DNA of 64,000 nt from Brevibacillus dissolubilis. GTDB lineage: Bacteria > Bacillota > Bacilli > Brevibacillales > Brevibacillaceae. The notes beneath the pieces are model-generated. The model was not told the DNA's origin. It saw nothing but the letters and a program-made list of their open reading frames with translations, and did not search any database. This document shows positions 23,901-32,400 of the stretch, in pieces; the stretch's first letter is position 1; each line of letters starts with the position of its first letter. The stretch lies in contig NZ_VCNA01000002.1 of assembly GCF_006170445.1 (NCBI RefSeq), forward strand, positions 186,001 to 250,000. The letters run 5' to 3'. The position numbers and the translations under genes are program-made.

Positions 23901-25664
23901 ATGCTCAACGACCTGTGGCTCCTGCAGGTACCCGACGAGGTGTTGCTGGCTCAGAATCCATCTCGCCTGACAGTCCTCTAGCATATACGCCATCCGGTCA
24001 GCAGGATAGGCCGGGTCGATTGGCACATACGCCCCGCCCGCTTTGACCACAGCCAGCATGGCGACGACCATATCGAGGGAGCGTTCCATCATGATTGCGA
24101 CGAGCGCATCACGGGTCACGCCTTTTGCCCGCAGTACATGTGCCAGTTGGTTGGAGCGCTTGTCCAGCTCACGGTAGGTCAGCTGCTCGGATTGAAAAAT
24201 CACCGCTATCTCATCGGGGACGCGCTCCGCCTGCTCGGCGAACAGCTCTGGAATGGTTTTCTCCCGTGGGTACTCCGCTTTTGTATGATTAAAATCAAGC
24301 AGGATCTGCTCTTTTTCACTTTGGGTGATCATCTCGATCTCGTGCAGACCGATACCTGGGTGCGCGGTGACAGCCGAGATCACTCGGAGCAGATGCTGCT
24401 CGATTTGGGTCACAAGCTCTTCCTCATATGCAAGCGCATTGTAATTGAAGGTGATGCTCATCTGCTCACCCGGCACGATGATCAGGTTAAAATCATAGTT
24501 GGTCTGCTCTCCAACGTCCGCATCTTCAATCGTAAAACCGACCGCCCCTGCCTGCTGGAACCAATTGACATCCATCGGGTAGTTCTCGAACACGAACAGA
24601 TGGTTGAACAAGCCTTGCTTAAGCTCGGTTTGGGACTGGATATCATACAACGGAACGTAATGGTACGGCTCCGATTCGAATGCCTGCTTTTGCAGGGAGG
24701 TGACCAGCTCTTGGAAGGTTTGCGGATGCTGGCTCTGGATTCGCACGGGGATCGTGTTGATGGTGAGACCGATCATTTTTTCGATTCCCGCTACTTCTGG
24801 TGTGCGGCCTGATACGACCGAACCGAACACGACATCGTGGGTGTTGCTGTAGGTTGTTAGGATCGTGGCCCAGATCGCTTGCATCAGTGTGTTGAGTGTG
24901 GCTTGACATCGGATGGCCAGCTCATTGAGGTGCTTAGTCATCTGCTGGTCGAGGGTGAAGGTGTGTTTTTGCTGGTGATACTCGGTTGGGGCGGACGATT
25001 TTTTCTTTTGCGGAAGGGTCGCCTGCTGGCTGTAGTCACTCAGTTGGTGACGCCAGAAGTCGAGCGCCTCCTCTTTATCCTGCTTTTTCAGATAATCAAT
25101 ATAATGGCTGTACGGCACAGACGGCTCCAGCTGAAGAGTCTGCTTGCCCAATCGTGCCGCATAGATCTGCAACAGTTCATAGAACAGGATGCCCTGACAC
25201 CAGCCGTCCATGATGATGTGATGATAGCTGATGAGGATTCGATAGGTTTGTTCCCCTGTCTGTAGAATGCTCATGCGGAACAGGATATCTTTTGCCAGAT
25301 CAAAGCCCTTCTGACGGTCCTGCTGCTTATAGTTCGCAAGGTAGGCTTCCTGTTCGTCTTGGGGCAGGTGTGTGATGTTTTCGAACAGGATGTTGCCTTT
25401 TCGCTCTTTGAGCACGACTTGTCTGAGGTGCTGGATCTGCTGATAGACAAAGACCGTACGCAGGATCTCATGCCGCTCGATCAGCTTGTTCAGGCTCTGC
25501 TCCATCAGATCGGCGTCGATGGCCCCACGGACACGCATCTCGGTCTGGGTCAGATAGGCAGCAGATGTCGGTTCCAGCAACACATGGAACAGCATCCCCT
25601 CCTGCATGGGAGAGAGTGGGTAGATTTTTTGTACATTGGATGGTTTGGAAGATGGTTTGGACAT
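11973..25664 (-). CDS. Four-module non-ribosomal peptide synthetase with an extra half condensation domain
   Basis: 4563 residues, complete. Order with rough residues: C1 (HHIIMDG, 151), A1 (631), T1 (1005), C2 (1198), A2 (1675), T2 (2056), C3 (2258), A3 (2755), T3 (3133), C4 (3321), half C domain (about 3635-3890), A4 (4098), T4 (4513). C1 opens with a YPLSPMQEGMLFH-type motif typical of condensation domains that accept a D-residue from an upstream epimerase, which fits the E domain ending the preceding synthase. Hand-read codes: A1 and A3 both DAFFLGITFK (Ile/Val-like), A2 DVFWMGGVFK (unassigned, probably aliphatic), A4 DAWTIAAVCK (Phe-like). No thioesterase domain follows T4, so the chain must pass to another protein. 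Start ATG has AGGTGAG five bases upstream; the thioesterase II gene ends 4 nt before it, indicating coupling. A4 carries a Ser/Glu-rich low-complexity insertion near nucleotide 12,850. Confidence 0.95.
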   Translation of the reverse strand: MSKPSSKPSNVQKIYPLSPMQEGMLFHVLLEPTSAAYLTQTEMRVRGAIDADLMEQSLNKLIERHEILRTVFVYQQIQHLRQVVLKERKGNILFENITHLPQDEQEAYLANYKQQDRQKGFDLAKDILFRMSILQTGEQTYRILISYHHIIMDGWCQGILFYELLQIYAARLGKQTLQLEPSVPYSHYIDYLKKQDKEEALDFWRHQLSDYSQQATLPQKKKSSAPTEYHQQKHTFTLDQQMTKHLNELAIRCQATLNTLMQAIWATILTTYSNTHDVVFGSVVSGRTPEVAGIEKMIGLTINTIPVRIQSQHPQTFQELVTSLQKQAFESEPYHYVPLYDIQSQTELKQGLFNHLFVFENYPMDVNWFQQAGAVGFTIEDADVGEQTNYDFNLIIVPGEQMSITFNYNALAYEEELVTQIEQHLLRVISAVTAHPGIGLHEIEMITQSEKEQILLDFNHTKAEYPREKTIPELFAEQAERVPDEIAVIFQSEQLTYRELDKRSNQLAHVLRAKGVTRDALVAIMMERSLDMVVAMLAVVKAGGAYVPIDPAYPADRMAYMLEDCQARWILSQQHLVGYLQEPQVVEHSAKAEMILLDEANHDQDYADSLTFINQPNDLAYVIYTSGSTGRPKGVMAEHRGAVRLVKNTNYVDFSQERCILQTGSIVFDACTFEIWGALLNGLSVVLVPEHVMLDAVQVKETIERHQVSVMFITTALFAQLAQQNPETFAGLRTLLVGGEVLVKQQIEQVQQNCPSLHLHNIYGPTENTTFSTYFAMDADVTDPIPIGRPIQHSTAYIVDRHMRLLPVGVAGELCVGGDGLARGYLNNQQLTEDKFVPNPFVPGERMYRTGDLARWRKDGAIEFLGRIDQQVKVRGYRIEPGEIEAQLLSHDAIHEVLVIPKQDASNQTYLCAYLVSDHTWTLAELRAWVGSALPDYMIPAAFVQLEAMPLNINGKIDRKALPEPTGHMQSGTEYTAPRTELEKQLAAIWSELLGVEQVGLHDDFFALGGHSLKATQLVSRIQKQFEVVYPLRDVFTASTLEEMASRIMKLDSSQYVTIERAWRDTYPVTPAQKRVFVMQQLEPDSIHYNIPALLQIEGNLDKERLQGAIQSLVKRHDAFRTYFEKINDEWMQRVLPEAEALVPLIERKADQQGGKDVEQLVRGFIRPFDLSQAPLIRVGLIERSETSHLLIVDMHHIISDGTSLNTFTRELIQLYQGAELPELRLQYTDYAVWLESWLQSEAYQKQESYWLQQFHEETPVLELPTDYTRSLIQQFDGDLLEFELDEAQTKALHQLSAEHGVTLYMTLLTAYYLLLHKYSGQEDIIVGTPVAGRNHADIQQMIGMFVNTLALRSYPDKEKRFSTYVQEVKEMVIRSMEHQDYPLEELLQKLNVKRDVSRNPLFDVLFILQNMDQDAVEMSDVTLTPYSFNPKVAKFDLTLAAVEREGKLFFQLEYSTHLFTLESMQRMVGHFVQIVQEISRNPQARLREINMVTEQEKELLLTRFNDTKGPYPRDLTITELFAEQVERTPDEVAVVYGEEVLTYRQLDERSNRLARLLRRKGVQRDTSVALLVERSTEMVIGMLATMKAGGAYMPIDPTYPADRIQYMLDDSRPPILLSQKAVMDELRAADVISGQLDAEVLLLDDPSLYEESAKRLPCINTATDLANIIYTSGSTGRPKGVMVEHRGVVRLIKNTNYLDLEQEKSVLQTCAIVFDVCTFEVWGALLNGLKLVLVPDHVIMDAELLQEKIDEHDISTMWLTTPLFNQLSLQNIDLFTNLKTLMVGGDAVSRPHMERVKKKFPSLRLINGYGPTENTVFSTTYEIEEPVADPIPIGRPIKQSTAYVLDESLNLLPIGLVGELCVGGDGLARGYLNKAELTAEKFIAHPFIPGERIYRTGDLARLLPDGNIEYLGRMDNQVKIRGYRIELGEIEAQLLKHETIHEVVVMAKRDEQNQTYLCVYLVSDDTWTLPQLRHHMAQTLPEYMLPSAFVQVDKMPLTPNGKINRKALPEPTGIMQSGVEYEAPVNHTEHVLATIWSELLAVERVGRHDHFFDLGGHSLKAIQLVAQIHKQLDVQFPLRDVFVKPTLREMAERIGSLGSHRYQMIEPVSEREVYPVSPAQKRMYVMQELTPASISYNIPFVLTIQGGLDTDRLQSAVQMMVERHEGFRTSFEMVEETLMQRIHPQVELSIEVKQAGEHELEAVVKDFIRPFDLTQAPLIRVGLVEVTGDTDKTTEEGNLTENATADQKHLLLIDMHHIISDGTSIAVFTEELIGFYAGKAGETQPPLRIQYKDYAAWLEGWVQSEAYQKQEQYWLQAFDYELPVLQLPTDYPRPAVRSFEGDRVGLTLDEELTAAIRTFAKETDTTVYMVLLAAYNVLLSKYSGQDDIVVGTPVAGRSHPDVERLIGMFINTLPLRNRPTGQKSLREFVQEVRENAIQAFEHQDYPLEELIEKLGVDRDLSRNPLFDTMFAMPNMERAVVQQDGLTFSPFEYEYRVSKFDLTFEAMEEGEQIALGIEYATKLFKPDTIYRMAEHYQQILRQMTARPEQSIADTQIITEAEGQMLLHDWNQTAREYPRDKTIHQLFAEQAARTPERVAVILGEEQYTYRELDERSSQMAQALCDRGVARDQLVALMVEKSLDMVVGMLAILKAGGAYVPIDPDYPVDRIAYLLEDSQAKWMLCHQATAARLEETALSELTARLDVLLLDDPQCSSKHASVEHAGVSEEAGHAQHTSPTPASPQDLAYVIYTSGSTGRPKGVMVEHRNVVRLVQNTNYVDFSTEKAILQTGATVFDATTFEVWGALLNGLQVVLVPTDIMLDAHQLQQLIEKHGITVMFLTTALFYSLSQQQEEMFAGLSTLLVGGEAMLSQHVEQVRAKFPSLRLVNIYGPTENTTFSTYYDLDGALADPVPIGKPIANTTAYVMDAGQKLLPVGITGELHLGGDGVARGYLNNTDLTREKFVDHPYAPGERLYRTGDLARMLPDGNIEYVGRIDHQVKIRGYRIELGEIEAQLLAHDSITEAVVLAKQDETGTHILCAYLVSDRSWSLSELRAYLAISLPEYMLPAALVQLEQIPLTTNGKVDRKALPEPSGQLHSGVEYAAPEGDVEAQLAELWSGLLGVERVGRNDHFFDLGGHSLRAMQLVTRIQKHFQVEYSLRDVFAQPMLQGMAKQIRAQETRQYTSIEPVDVQDVYPVSPAQRRMYFMQQIEPTAVHYNIPAVLLIEGVVDTEQFRTAVGQMIERHEVFRTSFEMNGDVLMQRVHPVAELPFTVLDAREQGGKLEQTVQDFIRPFDLSKAPLIRIALVVLDAGRYALLVDMHHIISDGTSMSTFTQELIRLYEGEELPSLRIHYKDFAVWHKAWVQSEAYEKQERYWLETFGGSESAKDLPVLQLPTDHPRPAVQSFEGSRLTTDISAGLTQAIRHFAKEHDTTLFTVMLTAYNILLGKYSGQEDIIVGTSTAGRSHADVQGLIGMFINSLALRNQPQGHKTVEQFIREVRDCTLSAFEHQDYPLEELIQKLELRRDMSRNPLFDTMFILQNMERASIKRDSLIFTPYEYEHRVSKFDLTFQATEDDEQVALEIEYSTALFEEATIQRMAGDYVEIMSQMISRPEQTLSAIEVAVEQVGTAAKSGVFDGDSAAAAFWKKELEEYKRLQLPVDKAIQGMETSTNTTVSHSYDTDLLSALEEWAGQNGMTIRSACFAAYLSALRMFVYEDEDLLAGLRLGEIGANEYGRPDDLSEDGTELCGSRLYTLPVRVKHQKGTTWREWVETVHRKVVDVETFGCLPLREIVALFDHSEHLEKDGQALGNQGKAVVPELEPASVDNPFFDTLFDFSDTRILESAERGHLIHQQRKHHDEHTHTMFNVHIHTDTESFGIHIQADTRLTHLSHRFIHYFGRSLQLILQDPDRPIDKQQLMTETELHQLLVEYNQTQASMTRDKTISQLFEQQVQLTPDQTALVFEDEELTYAELNEEANQLARILQQKGVQPNTLVALMAERSVEMVVSILAILKAGGAYLPIDPEYPAERILYMLDNSKASWLLTQREVAMGKLLELAKQEVELAAEVILLDDLILHEEETDDLPCTSTPDDLAYVIYTSGSTGRPKGVMVEHRGIANLQAFFQQQWGVSSQDRIVQFASSSFDASVWETFMALLTGATLYLISRETIHDYRRFGAYMEENGITIATLPPTYAIYLQPEQAPSLRRLITAGSEATQDLVNLWGPHVVYTNAYGPTESTVCATYWEAGGGAGVGASSKTTSETESASKIEIASESESVASTQPLLMKNTVPIGKPITNTQIYIVNADLQPQPAGVPGELCIAGIGLARGYLNNTEMTHDKFVPNPFVTGEKMYRTGDLAMWLPDGQIEFLGRIDNQVKIRGYRIEPGEIEAVLLAHEDISEAVIVPHQDAQGTQHLCAYYVSTSATDLTVPDLRAHVGGQLPAYMIPSYFIRVPQMPLTTSGKIDRKALPQPDGAIKTGRTFVMASNEIEEKLVQLWQELLGVESVGTEDDFFELGGNSMLLLTLQSRIRLVFQEEIPLKTFLTRTTVQAQANMIQEKLSSTSLT

Positions 25665-25668
25665 AGGC

Positions 25669-26427
25669 TCACCTCAACGCTTCTCTGATTACTTGCAAGA
25701 TTTCCTCAGGATAATCATGAACGAAGAAATGCCCTCCCGGAAAAGCATGATCTTGGTATCTCTGCGTGGTATATTGCTTCCAGTTCCGTATCTCCGGTGC
25801 TACCCCTTTATCGTCAGTGCCATACAACACGGTAATATCACAATCCAGCATAGGTTCGGTACGCTCATGCTGATAGGTCTCCATGAGCTGCACATCGGCC
25901 TTCAGCATAGGAAGATACAAGTCTTGCAGCTCACTGCTAAAGAAAAAGGAGGGTGGCAGCAGGCTTTTGGCGACTTTTTTGAACTTCCGCTCGGGTAACA
26001 GATGAATCGTAGAGTCAAGTTGAACATGAGGAGGCATCCCTCCCGAGCAGAACAGATGTCTCGGAAGGGGATGTCCTTGTGCTTGGAGATGATGGGCCAG
26101 CTCGTAGGAGAGCAGGGCGCCCATGCTGTGACCGAAAATGGCGTAGGGCAGAGTATGAGTCGGACCACTGTCAGCAGGAGAGTCATCACTAGAATCCGAG
26201 CCTGCGCTAGAGATGATCTCTACCATTTTCGCTGCCAAGTCTTCTATCATACTGTGCATCTCCGTATAAAGCGGCTCCTCCACCCTTTTCCCATGTCCGG
26301 ACAGCTCCAGAGGAATCACCTCCAGATCGTCGAACTCCATCCGGCTCCATTTGCCGTACAGCACGGCTGCTGATCCGCCCGCATAGGGAAGGCAGAACAG
26401 TTTGGTCTTGATTTTGGTCATCGTCAT
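25669..26427 (-). CDS. Type II thioesterase (alpha/beta hydrolase editing enzyme)
   Basis: 252 residues. It shows the GHSMGA nucleophile motif (Ser near 101) and the GGHFF histidine near 232, with an N-terminal LFCLPYAGG segment typical of external thioesterases of NRPS/PKS systems. These enzymes remove mis-primed acyl groups from carrier-protein phosphopantetheine arms in the cytoplasm. It overlaps the stop of the upstream PKS-NRPS by four bases (ATGA) and ends 4 nt before the next NRPS start, so the three genes are probably translated as a coupled set. A Ser/Asp-rich insertion sits near residues 75-90. Release of the final product is less likely for this family but cannot be excluded, as no integral TE domain is visible. 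Confidence 0.93.
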   Translation of the reverse strand: MTMTKIKTKLFCLPYAGGSAAVLYGKWSRMEFDDLEVIPLELSGHGKRVEEPLYTEMHSMIEDLAAKMVEIISSAGSDSSDDSPADSGPTHTLPYAIFGHSMGALLSYELAHHLQAQGHPLPRHLFCSGGMPPHVQLDSTIHLLPERKFKKVAKSLLPPSFFFSSELQDLYLPMLKADVQLMETYQHERTEPMLDCDITVLYGTDDKGVAPEIRNWKQYTTQRYQDHAFPGGHFFVHDYPEEILQVIREALR

Positions 26428-29400
26428 GATAAATCCCCCAGTAAATCCATCAGTTCATCCAGCTCCTCCATGCTCATCTCGTCTTCACCAAAATCGCTTG
26501 GGGTGCTTTCTTTTTCCTCTTGTCCCAGACAGTGGTTGATCACGTGCTGGAGATTGGCTTGATAGCTTGTGAGCAGCGACTCGATCGTCTCGCGGTGGAA
26601 GGCCCCCCGATGGTACGATATCTGCATCAGCAGACGCCCGTCGCGGATCAGTCCATTCCATTCCAGCTCACACCATCTCTCCCCATTCGGGCTCATCGCT
26701 TGGCCTGAGCCATATGGCGAGATGGTGAACAGGTCGGTCTGGATGTCGGCATCGAACTGACCGAGGTAGTTGAAGCTAAGCTGTGGCTTGAACTCGTTTT
26801 GGCCGAGGCCGAAATCTTCATTCGATTCTGTCCCCTGTTGCTGGACCGCCAGACTGCCTGCTTCGACACGAGCCGTTTCTTTTGCCGTCACATGCTTCAA
26901 AATTCCGTATCCGACACCCTTGTTCGGTATCTTTTTCAGCTGTTCTTTGATCCCCTTGATCAGTCTCGCGGTGTCTTCGCCTTCCTTGGCTTGCAGCACA
27001 ACCGGATACTGGCAGGTAAACCAACCAATCGTGCGATAGATGTTGACATTCGGCAGGATCTCTTCGCGTCCGTGTCCTTCCAGCTGTACGACGATCCGCT
27101 CCTCCTCTGTCCAATTGCGCATGGTCATGGCCAGCGCCGTCAGCAGGATGTCATTGATCTCAGTGTTATAGGCATAGTGAACACGGGTCAGCAATTCGCT
27201 CGTTTCCTCTTGGCTCAGCTGGATGGAGAGTGATTCGCTTGCCCCTTGCTTTTGATCAGTCGGGTTGTACTCACTATCGTTAGGCAGCGGCTTGATTGGT
27301 GTCTGCTCGATTTCTTGCCAGTAGGCCCGCTCTTTTTGCATAGCACGGCTGTTGGCATACTCGTGCAGCTGCTTCGCCCATGTCTGGTACGAGTCGGTCT
27401 TGATCGGCAGTTCAATCGGCAAGTGGTTGGCCGCTTGTGTGTAAGCTGTCACGAAATCCTCGAACAGGATCCGCCACGACACCGCATCCACCACCAGATG
27501 ATGAATCACGATCAGCAGATGATCCCCATGGCTTGTCTTGAAGAGCGCCAGCCGGATCGTCGGCCCATTCTCCAGATCAAGACTGCTCTGTACGCGGTTG
27601 GCTTCCCGTTCGATCACGCTCTGTTCATCGGCTTCATCGGATATCTCGATCACCTGCAGGGTAAACAGTTCCCCCTGCTCTTCCCGATAATGCGCCATGA
27701 CGTTGCCATCCTCTGAGTGAAAAGCAAGACGGAATACATCATGATGCTCCACGATTTTCTGAAAAGCCTCACGGAGCAGCTGCTCCTCATAGCCTTGTGG
27801 ATGATGCAGCATAACCGCCTGATTCCAGTGATGTGCATCGGTGAATCTCTGCTCAAAAAACCACGTCTGAATCGGTGTCAGCAGCTGCTCCCCTACCACC
27901 GGAGACTGATCTGTCACGCTCTGCTTCACCGAAATGAGCGGAGCAACCGCCTCGATTGTCGCGTGCTGCAGTAGGTCGCGCACCTGCAGTGTGTACCCCT
28001 GTGCCTGAAGCTTGAACAGGATCTGCAATGCCTTGATCGAGTCACCGCCCAGCTCGTAAAAATGATCCTGTATCCCAATCTCCCGAATCCCCAGCACCTC
28101 TTGCCAGATCTGCGCCAGCAGCTGCTCCATCTCGTTACGTGGTGCGACATATTCGGTACGGTGAAGCAGGTCGGCAGACGGTGCGGGCAGTGCTTTGCGG
28201 TCGATTTTGCCGTTGAGTGTGAGCGGCATCTCGTCGAGTTGGATAAAGAAGGCAGGGATCATGTACTCCGGCAGCTTTTGCAGTAGGAATTTACGGAGTT
28301 CAGAAATACTGCATGAGTGGTCAGCTACGTAGTAGGCGACCAGGTCTTTTCTGCGGTTCGGCTGTTGGGCGGATTCACTGGAATCAGCGCTCTCATGGGC
28401 AATCACCAGCGCCTCAGATACCCCCTGATACGCCAGCAGCTGTGTCTCAATCTCACCCAGTTCAATCCGATATCCCCTGATCTTGACCTGATGATCCACC
28501 CGTCCAAGGAACACGACATTGCCATCCGGCAGCCACTTCGCCATATCACCTGTGCGGTACATCCTCTCACCTGCAACGAACGGATCGGGGACGAATTTTT
28601 CTCGGGTCAGTTCAGGCTTCTTCCAATATCCATCCGCAAGCCCAGCCCCTGCGACACACAGCTCGCCAGCCACGCCGACAGGCACAGGCTGATTGCCTTT
28701 GTCCAGAATATACACGCGGTTATGATGCAATGGCTTTCCTATCGGCACATTCTGCCCCTTGGCTGATCCCGGTTGATAGACATACATGTTAGAGCAGATC
28801 GTGGTTTCCGTCGGGCCGTAGCCATTGACGATCTGTATCGCTGGATTGAGCCGGACGAACTGCTCCAAGGTCTCATCTTTGATCGGCTCGACGCCCACCA
28901 GCATTTTATCCAGTGCAACAGGTCTTCCTGTAGCCCGAATCGCCTCGCACACCTCTTTGAGAATCGTCGGCGGGATATAGGCAAATGTAACCGACTCGTC
29001 GACGATCACCCCAGCCAATTCCGCACAATCCAGTACCATCGGCGATGGGAACAGAACCAATGTCGCACCGAACATCAGCGGTACGAACAGCTCACACACG
29101 CTGACATCAAACGAGATGTTGGTCAGGCTCAGGAAGCGGTCACGCGGCCCGATCTCCCCCCGGTAATGCGCGTGCATGGAATAGGCAAAATTATAAAAAG
29201 CCTTGTGTGGAACCATAACGCCTTTAGGCTGACCGGTCGAGCCAGAGGTGTAGATGACATACATCAGCTGGTCTGGAGAAGAACTCCGTTCGGGATGGGA
29301 GCACTTCCCAGCCTCGGTTCCGTCTAAATCTCCATCTCTGTCCACCTGTCCATCTTCACTGAGGCCATCGAGATACACCCGCTCATCGGTTAGATCCATC

Positions 29401-32400
29401 CACTCTCCCGCGAATCCGATCTGCTCCAAGCCAGTCCCGGCCGTCAGCACGATCTGCGCCCCGCTGTCGGTCAGCATATACAAAATCCGCTCCTGTGGAT
29501 GCGCCGGGTCAATCGGTACATACGCGCCGCCTGCTTTGAGAATCGCAAGCATCCCGATCATCATTTCTATGGAGCGCTCCATCATGATCCCGACGAGACT
29601 GCCCGTCTGCACGCCCTTCTTCCGCAGCTGTTTTGCCAGTTGGCTCGCTTTTTCATTCAGCTCACGGTACGTCATGCTGTCACCACGATAGCGGACGGCA
29701 ACCTGATCAGGATACCTGATTGCCTGCAGCTCGAACTGCTCGGTAATCGTCGTCGCATCTCCGAAATCGGCCACTCTGACGTTAAAATCAACGGTCAGCT
29801 GACGTCTTTCTTCATTAGATAGCATCTCAATCTGTGACAGCTCCTGCTCCGGATTCTTGGCAACCTCAGCTAAGATCTGCAGGTAATGACGCATCATCTT
29901 CTCGACCGTGCCTGCGTGGAACAGCTTCGTTGCATACTCGACAACCAACCGAATCTGTCCATCCTGCTCCAGTGCCTGGATCATTAGATCAAACTTGGCT
30001 GTCCCGTGCTCGTACCGCTGGTGAATACATGTCACCTCACCCAGAGTAAGCGGCGGGATCTCCATGTTCTGCATGATGAACATGGTGTCAAACAACGGAT
30101 TGCGCCCCTTATCCCCTGCATCCAACAAGGTCACCAGCTCTTCAAACGGATAATCCTGACAGTGGAACGACTGGTACGTATTCTCCCTGACTTCCTGTAA
30201 AAATTGCCCGAAGCTCTTATCCGCCTGCGGATAATTGCGCAGTGCCAACGTATTGACGAACATCCCCGCGATTGATTCCAACACTTTATTCGTCCGTCCG
30301 GCAATCGGCGTACCCACGATGATATCTTCCTGCCCGGAATACTTGGCGAGCAAAATGTTGTAGCCCGCAAGCAGCACCGTGAAAAGCGTGCTGTTGCTTT
30401 GCCGTGCCAGCTGATTCAGCTTTTTCGCCAAATCCGCATCAATCGTCACTTCAAACGTCGCACCCTCGTAGCTCTTCACCAGCGGTCTCGGGTAATCGGT
30501 CGGCAGCTGCAGCACCGGCAATTCACCGGCTAACTGCTGGAGCCAGAACGCTTTTTGCCTGTCCAATCCGCCCGCCACTAATTGGCTATGGATCCAGACG
30601 GCAAAATCTTTATATTGAACCGGCAATGGCGACAATTCCTTGCCTTCATACAGCGCCATCATTTCACTGAGAATAATCCCGCTGGAGGTCCCATCGAACA
30701 CAATATGATGCAGGTCGATGAGAAGCAGATGCTTGTGCTCTTGTTGGGAGAGCAGTGTGACACGGATCAACGGAGGTTTCGTCAGATCGAACGGCTTGAC
30801 GAACTGTTGGATCATCTCTTGTAGCTCATCATCGGCCGTCTGAATGCAATTGATCTGAAAATCGATATTCTCATGCACGATCTGGACAATCTCACCATCG
30901 ATCACGTCAAAAGAGGTACGCAGAATCTCGTGTCTGTCGATCAACTGGCAAAACACCTGTTCCAGCCGCTCCACATCGACTTGCCCTGTCAGATGCAGCA
31001 TCTCAGGCAGGTGATAGCTGGTGTTCTGTGGATCGACCTGATGCATGATATACAGTCTGCGCTGTGCTGACGTGATAGGGTAATAGGCATTCGGCGGTGC
31101 TGGTACAATGGCTGTAGCGTGCATGTCTGCCTGTGGCGTTTCCAGTGAATCAGCGTAAGCGCTTTTTGGTGTGTTGCTTACGTGATCCAGATAAACAGCC
31201 AGCCCCTCGATGGTCGGATAGCGCAGAACATCGGCAATCTCCACAGACGTGTTGAACTGGTCGTTGATTCGGTTGATGATCTTCAGTGCAATGATCGAGT
31301 CCCCGCCCAGCTCGTAGTAATTCTGATGCAGCCCGATTTCGGTGTAGCCCAGAACTTCGCCCCAGATCTGAGCGACAGCCAGTTCAACAGTGGTATACTC
31401 GCGGGTGGATTCTCCGGTCAAGGTGACTTGATGGCGTTGAGGTTTGGATAATCTGGCGGTATCTACGGCATGGAAGCAGGCATCGGTGGAACCTGTATTC
31501 TCCATCATGCTGGTGATGCCATATCCATCCCCTGTCCGATCCTCAATCCAACATCTTTTCCGTTCAAAAGCATACGTCGGCAGCGGTACCCGCCATCTCT
31601 GCTGACCGCGATACAATCCATGCCAATCCAACTGTTCGCCTTGGACATAACGGATACAGAAGGCGCGGACGGATTCGAGGTCACTTACAAGCTCCTCCTC
31701 GTCCCCGTGTTGGCGATCCCGTAGCACATCTCCCGTCTGTGTCCGTTCCTCCGCACCACCCGTCTGCTTCTGCTCCACAGCATGGCTGTAATACACATCC
31801 TCCAGCCCACCCTGCTTCAGCCGTTCCAGATCCAGGCCGCGTATCTTCTTCACGAACTCCTCTTCACTTCCAGCGATCAAGGCCAGCCGGTAACCGAAAT
31901 GCTCCCGTCCGGTATGCGCCGTATAGCACAGGTCTGCGAGACTCCACGTAGAGTCCAGCTCAACAAATTGCTTATACTTCTCCACCATATTCCAGAGCGA
32001 CAGCTCAGTTTTCGCGGAAAGACTGAACCAGTGGAGCGGCTTTTCCAGCTCCATTGCCAGTTCCGCACCCTGCACCGTTGTCCATTCTTTTTCCACTTCC
32101 GGCGCTTCTTCCAGCACCACATGACAATTCGTCCCGCTCATCCCAAACGCACTGACCCCGCACCGTCTCGGTCCCCCCTCCGCTTCCCAATACGCCAGCT
32201 CGTTGTTGACGTATACAGGCGACTGGAGAAAATCAATGTTGCTGTTAGGGTTCTGAAAATGAACGGTCGGCGGCAGCATGCTGTGCTTCAGACAGAGCAC
32301 CGCTTTGAGCAGACCAGCGATTCCAGCTGCGTGATCGAGATGGCCGATATTGGTTTTCAGCGAGGAGATCGCACAAAACTGGTTTTGCCCGGTATATCTG